NCBI GenBank assembly: GCA_040954595.2
Contig: CM082580.2
Span: forward strand, 4,030,001 to 4,094,000
Reading direction: 5' to 3'
DNA: 64,000 nucleotides
DNA from: Balanoglossus misakiensis
Lineage: Eukaryota; Hemichordata
A model generated the notes under the pieces. That model was not told the DNA's origin. It made no database searches and saw only the letters and a program-made list of their open reading frames with translations. Below, one piece after another: positions 58,201 to 64,000 of this stretch. Position 1 is the first letter of the stretch, and every line of letters begins with the position of its first letter. The translations under genes were made by a program, and so were the position numbers.

Positions 58201-61200
58201 TCCCATTATGAGTGCATTGATTGATAGATTCCAAGGTGAATCCTGTTAAACTTAAATGCCCTTAACAATTATATACTTAATACGTAATACAATCAAGACT
58301 GTCTTGTAAAGATTCGACCATCAAGCATGTGATAAGACAGTCTAGAAAAGAATAAATAATTTAAAATGCTTCTGAAAGGATTCTGTACCATAATACCATT
58401 AGTTTGTCAAAATAGGATATTATTGTGGGAGTGAATAATTGCCCCCAGCATATAGGCGCTAAAGTGCTTGCTTTAATATCTGGTGTCAACTAGATCATTT
58501 CACTTTTTGTATTTATTCTGAAATATGATTTTAAGTTACTAAATTAAACTCCTAACTTTTGAACTAATGTAATAGAAGAACGTTATTTTTAGGTCCCATT
58601 GGTATAGGCATATATACCATGGGACCTTATGGGATCGGTTGCGTCTGTATGTATGTATGGATGTATGTATGGATGTATGGATGGATGTATGTCTGTATGT
58701 CCGTCCACATCAAAAACTTGAAAACCGCTGCGCGTATCACCTCAATATTTGGTGTGTAGGTGCAGGCTGGGCTGTAGATGGGAGTTTGTCCAAACGAAGT
58801 TGCCAGGCCCAAAAATATGCAAATTAGCTGGAAAAATGTGAAATTTATCAAAACTCTGAAAGTCAACAACTACTTGTCAGATTGCTTTCAAAATTGGTAT
58901 GCATGTACCTTATGTCAACCTCACATCGACCTGTAAGTGTTAAGTTAATATCATTGATGTTTTATTTTTTATGAATTTTTTAGTCTTTTTATTAAATGTA
59001 TACCTTTACTTATACCTCTATGGTTAAGCTATGTCCACGTCTTATTGTGGAATTCTGGTCTGTGCAATAGTCCTGTACAGTGACTGTCTATTGGTCAGTG
59101 AGCACAATGGGGCCAAAATAAAAGGCAAAATTTTGGGCTCACCTGTAACACCTGCTTAACACATTAATTATGTGCATACCTAATTCCGGGCTAACTAATA
59201 GGGCTAGAGGTTTCGTTCTTGTGGGACATGGACCAGTATAGGGTCAAAATTTCTTGCCCAAATTTTGGGTGACCTCAGGTGACCTTTGACCTACTTTCCT
59301 ATATCTCGGCATCCAGAGCAGGTACAGACTTGGCGTTTGGAGGGTTGGGACTAAAATTGAAAAGCCAAAATATTGGTCACCTGTGACACCTGCATATCTC
59401 ATTTATTATGTGCATATCTAATTCCAGGCTAACCAATAGGGCTATAGGTTTGGTTTTTGTTGAACATGGACCAGTATAGGGTCTAAATTTCTTGCCCAAA
59501 TTTTGCATGACTTCAGGTGACCTTTGACCTACTTTACCATTTCTTGGCATCCAGAGCAGGTACAGACTTGGCGTTCGGAGGGTTGGGACTAAAATTGAAA
59601 AGCCAAAATTGGGGGGGTCACCTGTGACACCTGCATATCTCATTAATTATGTGCATACCTAATTCCAGGCTAACCAATAGGGCAATAGGTTTGGTTTTTG
59701 TTGAACATGGACCAGTATAAGGTCAAAATTTCTTGCCCAAATTTTGCATGACCTCAGGTGACCTTTGACCTACTTTACCATTTCTTGGCATCCAGAGCAG
59801 GTACAGACTTGGCGTTTGGAGGGTTGGGACTAAAATTGAAAAGCCAAAATTGGGGGTCACCTGTGACACCTGCATTTCTCATTAATTATGTGCATACCTA
59901 ATTCCAGGCTAACCAATATGGCTATAGGTTTGGTTTTTGTTGAACCTGGACCAGTATAGGGTCAAAATTTCTTGCCCAAATTTATGACCTCAGGTGACCT
60001 TTGACTTACTTTATCATATCTTGGCATCCAGAGCAGGTACAGACTTGGCGTTTGGAGGGTTGGGACTAAAATTGAAAAGCCAAAATTTGGGGTCATCTGT
60101 GACACCTGCATATCTCATTTATTATGTGCATACCTAATTCCAGGCTAACCAATAGGGCTATAGGTTTGGTTTTTGTTGAACATGGACCAGTATAGGGTCA
60201 AAATTTCTTGCCCAAATTTTGCATAACCTCAGGTGACCTTTGACATACTTTTCCATATCTTGGCATCCAGAGCAGATATGCTTATTGCTATATTGCTATG
60301 TGCTATGTTGGCTTGGGCCCGATATTGCTGCTTGCAGATCTGCTTGCAATGTCACCTGTAATTTTTATTCTGGTGTGTCACTGTTTCCGCATAATCCTCA
60401 AATGGGACCACAGTGTCCTTGACGCTATTTTTTCATGTACGTTTTGGTTTGATTAATATTTTTACTTTTATTTTTTCACTCGATACTTTTTTCATATGTT
60501 GCCTATGGATGGATGTTTACGTTTTTCCCTTTCATCCAACTAGATGCTGAAGATTATCCAGGTATATTGCTGTTGCCCCTGATAACAACATTTCTCCCAC
60601 TGCGTGTGACAGTTTTTCACAATTTGCTGTGAAGTTTGTTGGATGACACACCAAAGAATCTAACAAGTCTTTAGCATAAAATTGATTCTAATATCATTAT
60701 TGAAATCTCATGAAAGATGTAAAAGTGGGCGAGGTTTGGGTTGGTTTAGTGTGCAGGGACTTACAGCTTGTACTTCAAGCTTGGTGCAGTGATAACACAT
60801 ATACGTATTCTTCGATATCAACTGACGTCTGATGCGCTCAGGCGCAGTTACGTTGGCGTTCAAATTTCCAGTTGACGGGCAACTTCAGCAAAGTGGTGCA
60901 GACAAAGACTGTGCAGACGAAATGCAATGAGGCTGATGAGGCACCATACCTGATACATGTTACGTGTCTGGCGGTTCTAAAGTAAAAACATACTCGGAAA
61001 AAACTTTTACTGGATGCCGAAATATTGCTTGCCCGTCATCTGGAAATGACTGCGCCATGGGACACATTGCCAGATCATGTGATTGATAGTAAAGAATAGA
61101 AACTGAAATGATTATCATAATGATGCAAAATAGCCACCTTTTTCTTTTCTGATTGAGCCATAAGAACAGATATCTTTAAAACCTGGTCATCAAGACAGTA

Positions 61201-64000
61201 CAATAAATATGTGTGATTGAAGACCCTATCAAACTCTGTCTTAACATTTTTGATAAAACAAGGTTGATTACCTTGAAAACAGTTTGGTGTACAATTTTTG
61301 CTTTCTTGTCACTTTTCTGAAACTCTAACCCGAGGTTTGTTCTGTCTGTCTTCTAAGGCAACTTAACAATAGTTTTAATCATACTGTCACAATAACTATC
61401 ATTTTTGAATTGGTTGTGAATTGTTGGATCATGGATCTTGCTAACTCATCATTACTCATGGGAGTGTTTTCATAAGTTCAACATCCATTCTAAACAGCTC
61501 GAGTGGAGGTAAGCTGAAGTTTTGTGTTTGTTTGTGTGTGTGAGGGTGCCCTAATTGACTCAAATATCTTGACTGTATTTCTGAGCGTTGTGATGTACTT
61601 TGTTGTTGCCACAGATATTCTACAGGCAGCCGCAGCATCTGGATTGGCTGCATTGTGTGCCGGACATCGCAAGAACCAGGACAAGATTGTCATGTATGGG
61701 GCTGTCAAACCACTGGTCGATCTCTTGAAATGTCGCAATGTGACAGTGCAAGTGAAAGCTGCCAGTGCGTTAGAAGCCTTGGCAGAGAACAACCCAGGCA
61801 GTCAAGCTGCCATATTACAACTCAATGCTCCGAAACCATTGATCAAATTACTCAAGGTATTAAAGAGTTATTTTTCTCACACTCCTGGCATGCTGAGAGT
61901 GTGGGATCAGAGTATGAGAACAAATCGATCCCATACTCTCACAGAATCAAAAGCTGTATATGATGCGAGCACTGATTGGATGACAAAGCGTTCTTTAATT
62001 AAGACGCGCTTAAGTGTTATCCAATGGCGCGATGTGTATTACACGGGCAGACACTACAACATGCCAGACGTCAGTTCCAGAGTCAAATATTCAACGTTTC
62101 CAATACGATCAGGGATATTTTGTCTCACACTCGCCTGCGGCTTGTGTGGGACAAGAATTTTCCAACTCGTATGAGAAATATCCCAGGTCCTTGGGAGTGT
62201 GAGATTCTATTATTCTTATTTTTGCTTGTTACAACAAAAACCTCCTACATTGCAGACACACCAGGCAAATTGTAGTCGAGACATGTACTGGGGTGTAATC
62301 AGACATTGACTTTTGTTGATCTGTAGGTATGGACCCAGGAGGTCAAAGAGCAGGGAGCGTGCACACTGTGGGCACTAGCAGGACACACCACGCGACAACA
62401 GAAGATGATTGCAGAGAGAATTGGTATCAATCAATTGATTGATATGCTACTGTTGATGAAATCGGAAAAATTACAGTATGTTGGTGAGTTGTGTTTCACT
62501 GAATAGAGTGCAGCAGAAGGTTACACACACAGTGTCAGGATTTAAAGATTGTCTGAGTGTCTGTGGTGTTGTGTTGTGTTGTGTTCGTATGAGGCCTGCC
62601 CTCATAGGTTACAACATTCATGCATCCGACTTGACAAATGGAATTGACCAATCAGAAACAACCCTTGGCAGCTGCGCACAATTACACATCAAAAAATTGT
62701 GTCAAACATTGTCAGTTTTCAAAATTGAGAATGTATCGGTGGATAACATATTTTTGTTGCCATGGAGCTTCAGATTTGTCGCCTTTCTGGTATAGCAAAC
62801 AAAAGCCCGGCATTTTGTGGAGATTTCCTTTGTATTACTGGTTTAGCTTCAGTTTGCATAATGAGCATGCTTTCCGGCTTTTAATCTCCTGTAAGTATCC
62901 AATACCAGGGCAGCTTTAAACCAGATTAGTGGCTTTATTGTAGAGGGGGCTACTGATATCAGGACAGTATTATATTATTCGTAGGTTTTTGTGGACAAGT
63001 CCTGTATTAAAGTGTGTAGAAGTGTGCCCTCTAACAAACATAAAATTTAATTGAGTCAATTTGAGAATTTCTTAAAATTTCTGAGTCAGCCCAATACCTT
63101 TGCATGTAGTGTAGATAATTTTCTTGGGTCACCTGTGAGTTTGTTGAGTCAGTGGCGCATCATATGGGCTTTAGAGGGCGCACTGATGTGTAGTGAATCA
63201 AACTCTATAACCTGTATGACTAGAGTTACATGCCAGCTATCACAAAGTCAGTTTTATGCGAAGAAATCACACATAGAAGAGATTCTCTCACTATTCGTGC
63301 CATGAATTCTTGTATTTTGATGAGTGTTCTGTTTTTGCATCCTCCTAGGTGGTATGGCAATGATTGCACTGTGCAGAACCAACATTGAGAATCAGATCAG
63401 AATCAAGGAAGAGAATGGTATCCTTCCAATAATACGCGTGTTGAGATCTCACAAGACGTCAGAGAGAGTCTTACTCACAGTCATCAGATGTCTTGGAACT
63501 CTCTGTGTTGGTAAGTACATGAAGTACAATGTACTGGATATCAAAAGAGGCAACTGTTACTCGACTATTAATTTTTGCGTTGTGGTATTTCACTGCATCG
63601 TTATCTCTGAAAAACATTTTTACGCAACTTTTTTTATTTTTCGCGTTTTTTTGCTCTTGCGTAGTTCGCGGAAATTTATCGTTCGCGAAAATTTCCCGTT
63701 TTACAGAATGCCTTGATAAGTGACACCATGTGTTGGTAATCAGCCAAGTGGTCATTTTGTTATGAAATTTCATATACATGTATTACAATTGCTCAGAGAT
63801 TTTGTTCTCGAGGATGTTTTTTTTCACCAGCAATGCTTGAAACCTGATAAGCTGATATAATTATTCTTTTCTGATTTAGGTGTAGCTCACCGTTCCAACA
63901 AAGTGACACAGGACAAGATAGCTGAGGAGAACGCGATCTCTACACTGGTGCAGTTACTGGTAACTACAGACAATGAAATGGTGAAAGTCGAGGTGGCCAT
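40245..64000 (+). CDS. ANKAR: ankyrin and armadillo repeat-containing protein (ANKAR), 5' three quarters
   Basis: Coding exons in order: 40245-40845, 43029-43463, 45920-46196, 49025-49208, 49729-49951, 51865-52066, 54017-54225, 54649-54753, 56748-57161, 61615-61856, 62327-62483, 63349-63510, 63880 to the edge. Phases all join, giving about 1110 residues (human 1434). The N-terminal ANKAR-specific region shows REIHQIVRELVIGIYCLNQ, SCQLPPAYNDTRVGQLLIN and KALWHGAYFPKEKR. From exon 3 come ERELPPLMLSKDFKC and, across the exon 3/4 junction, KKYYVIAMDFETYY. Ankyrin repeats fill exons 5-7 (for example TPLHLASRCGSLDSA and TPLLLAASSGALDSVK); armadillo repeats fill exons 8-13 (GGIPALVNIL, GGISPLINLLDSE, AVKPLVDLLK). 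Function is poorly known; a scaffold role is likely from the repeats. The start is the first ATG after the 40208 acceptor. The 3' end is outside the window. Confidence 0.95.
40846..43028 (+). other. ANKAR intron 1
   Basis: 2.2 kb. Mostly A/T-rich sequence without recognised repeats. It contains a 111-codon cysteine-rich frame at 41827-42162, described separately. Reading through the exon 1 donor reaches a stop after six codons at 40866-40868. Confidence 0.6.
41827..42162 (+). other. cysteine-rich small open frame inside ANKAR intron 1
   Basis: 111 codons from ATG to TAA. The second half has spaced cysteines (CQHC, then CERCTFNCNDSC), which looks like a zinc-binding pattern, and aromatic/basic residues more protein-like than most background frames here. 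A different overlapping frame (41732-41932) is also cysteine-rich. I do not recognise a family. It could be a remnant of a mobile or viral gene, a nested small gene, or chance. Confidence 0.25.
43464..45919 (+). other. ANKAR intron 2
   Basis: 2.5 kb. It contains family A copy 5 (44308-44533) and a short TTTCA repeat near 44583-44606. Otherwise nothing is recognised. Confidence 0.65.
44308..44533. mobile_element. palindromic element, family A, copy 5 (right arm lost)
   Basis: Starts TTAAAGGGACAAAGTCTCTC, runs through the left arm and the central inverted repeat and stops at ATCCTACAAACAG. The truncation point is almost the same as in copy 3, suggesting loss of one arm by a common mechanism. 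Confidence 0.82.
46303..46600. mobile_element. TTAA-bounded MITE-like element, family G, copy 2
   Basis: 298 bp in ANKAR intron 3. The termini are TTAAAGTGCGTAGCTCGTCT and AGACGAGCTACGCGCTTTAA, a good inverted repeat with TTAA at both ends. The interior matches the POLR3B intron copy at 4859-5170 (TGGACTGCCTTC, CCCGATCTCCGACACAG and the CCATCTTGT block). Confidence 0.85.
46601..49024 (+). other. rest of ANKAR intron 3
   Basis: 2.4 kb holding family B copy 3 (47714-47923). No exon or RNA gene is seen; reading frames are short and lack splice context. Confidence 0.6.
47714..47923. mobile_element. MITE-like element, family B, copy 3 (inverted orientation)
   Basis: 210 bp, reverse orientation relative to the copies at 35503 and 36768: it opens TACTGTAAAACAGGTTATTT and closes with AAAATAACCCGTTTCACAG. 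The interior blocks appear as reverse complements (AAAAAGTCGCG, CGTAACAGTTGC). Confidence 0.82.
49523..49666. mobile_element. family H element, copy 2 (left end lost)
   Basis: It matches 24912-25109 from AGCCAATCACCGATTTTCAG to GGTGACCGTATACCTTTAA. The left terminus is gone. It sits in ANKAR intron 4, 63 bp before exon 5. Confidence 0.75.
49952..51864 (+). other. ANKAR intron 5
   Basis: 1.9 kb. It contains an interrupted CA/CACA-rich tract at about 50583-50690 and no recognised element or exon. Confidence 0.6.
52243..52359. repeat. tandem repeat, three 39-bp units
   Basis: Units start at 52243, 52282 and 52321, each beginning CTACCTGAA and ending near AAGGGGTCT or AAGAGGTCT. The third unit is the most diverged. 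Confidence 0.88.
53351..53575. mobile_element. palindromic element, family A, copy 6 (internally deleted)
   Basis: Keeps both termini (TTAAAGGGACAAAGTCTCTC and GGGACTTTGTCCCTTTAA) and most of the left arm, but most of the right arm is missing, so the palindrome is lost. Confidence 0.82.
55751..55982. mobile_element. palindromic element, family A, copy 7 (left arm lost)
   Basis: It begins inside the left arm (CATCCCGCTTGTAGACATGA), passes through the centre and completes the right arm to AGAGACTTTGTCCTTTAAA. It is complementary in extent to the right-truncated copies 3 and 5. Confidence 0.8.
56010..56103. mobile_element. TTAA-bounded short element, family D, copy 3 (most complete)
   Basis: 94 bp, TTAACCCCTTTCACCACCA to CTGGGGGTGAAAGGGTTAA, with inverted ends and TTAA at both borders. 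It defines the ends of the family seen in two POLR3B introns. Confidence 0.8.
56384..56632. mobile_element. composite nested palindromic element, family F
   Basis: The outer ends GATATCTATAGTCTAGTATC and GGATACTAGACTATTAAAG pair imperfectly. Inside are two further hairpins: arms about 56396-56426 with 56440-56471 (TCTAGTATCTAGCCG against CGGCTAGATACTAGA), and about 56472-56515 with 56557-56605 (ATCTGATTAAAATCAGAT on both sides). This gives a cruciform-like, three-part structure. No coding capacity. Confidence 0.8.
58592..60409. mobile_element. 1.8-kb element with short inverted ends and internal arrays
   Basis: It begins GGTCCCATT and ends AATGGGACC, a perfect 9-bp inverted pair. A TATG/GGATG microsatellite follows the left end (about 58645-58705) and a 238-bp tandem array fills much of the right part. 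Two short-ended boundaries around non-coding arrays suggest a non-autonomous element, but the limits are inferred from one copy. Confidence 0.5.
59137..60276. repeat. tandem array, about 4.8 units of about 238 bp
   Basis: The marker GACCAGTATA recurs at 59231, 59469, 59710, 59949 and 60184 (spacings 238, 241, 239, 235). Other shared blocks are GGTGACCTTTGAC, GGCATCCAGAGCAGGTACAG and GGAGGGTTGGGACTAAAATT. Units differ by point changes and small indels. Confidence 0.93.
61862..62218. mobile_element. repeat family C, long copy in ANKAR intron 10
   Basis: It starts about 6 bp after the exon 10 donor with TTTCTCACACTCCTGGCATG and ends near AGGTCCTTGGGAGTGTGAGA and ATTCTATTATTC. The same two end blocks occur joined at 29628-29735. 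The frame that runs from exon 10 into this repeat is read-through, not coding. Confidence 0.65.
62484..63348 (+). other. ANKAR intron 11
   Basis: 0.87 kb with no recognised repeat or exon. Confidence 0.6.
63537..63706. mobile_element. MITE-like element, family B, copy 4 (left end lost)
   Basis: Begins at ATCAAAAGAGGCAACTGTTAC and continues to GCGAAAATTTCCCGTTTTACAG, matching the other B copies in the same orientation as 35503. It lies in ANKAR intron 12. Confidence 0.78.

Larger units (their letters stand above)
57162..61614 (+). other. ANKAR intron 9
   Basis: 4.45 kb, the largest intron in the window. Exons 9 and 10 join directly in armadillo sequence (VNSG then DILQAAAASGL), matching the human protein without a gap, so no missing exon is needed. 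It contains the 1.8-kb element at 58592-60409; the rest is A/T-rich without recognised features. Confidence 0.7.

Noticed and set aside
61857-62174. Long extension of ANKAR exon 10 with no stop
   Set aside because: It runs into repeat family C after a valid GTATTA donor. The next exon (62327) joins in phase from 61856.

Overview
This is a eukaryotic, metazoan window. It carries multi-exon genes with canonical GT-AG introns, a U1 snRNA gene, microsatellites and many short palindromic (MITE-like) repeats. The gene set (POLR3B, a secreted frizzled-related protein of the SFRP1/2/5 type, OSGEPL1, ANKAR) and intron sizes from about 0.1 to 4.5 kb point to an invertebrate animal, most likely an invertebrate deuterostome such as a hemichordate or amphioxus. 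The species cannot be fixed by eye. All exon boundaries were read directly from splice signals and frame continuity.

Layout, left to right. (1) 718-6557, minus: the 5' half of POLR3B (RNA polymerase III second-largest subunit), 13 exons, running off the left edge. (2) 7454-8383, plus: an intronless gene divergent from POLR3B, encoding an unrecognised 309-residue protein with hydrophobic segments and a coiled coil. (3) 8791-8959, minus: a U1 snRNA gene with well-preserved structure. (4) 11316-17498, minus: a three-exon secreted frizzled-related protein (frizzled CRD plus netrin-like domain). (5) 17.5-27.3 kb: a 9.8-kb stretch with no supported gene, only repeats. (6) 27276-31672, plus: OSGEPL1/Qri7, the mitochondrial tRNA t6A synthase, 8 exons. 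(7) 32440-37503, plus: a ten-exon gene for an unusual protein with two ubiquitin-like domains, a von Willebrand factor A domain and a C-terminal CaaX box (CVIQ). (8) 40245-64000, plus: ANKAR (ankyrin and armadillo repeat protein), 13 coding exons visible, running off the right edge.

The genes belong to unrelated processes: Pol III transcription, splicing, Wnt antagonism, mitochondrial tRNA modification, and a possible membrane-anchored ubiquitin-like/vWA protein. They are not an operon-like system. OSGEPL1 and ANKAR are also close neighbours on human chromosome 2q32.2, so the right half looks like an old linkage with the ubiquitin-like/vWA gene between them.

The rest is shaped by short non-autonomous elements. 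At least eight families recur or show terminal inverted repeats; several are bounded by TTAA. They are labelled A to J below. There is also a 1.8-kb element holding a 238-bp tandem array, and several microsatellites.
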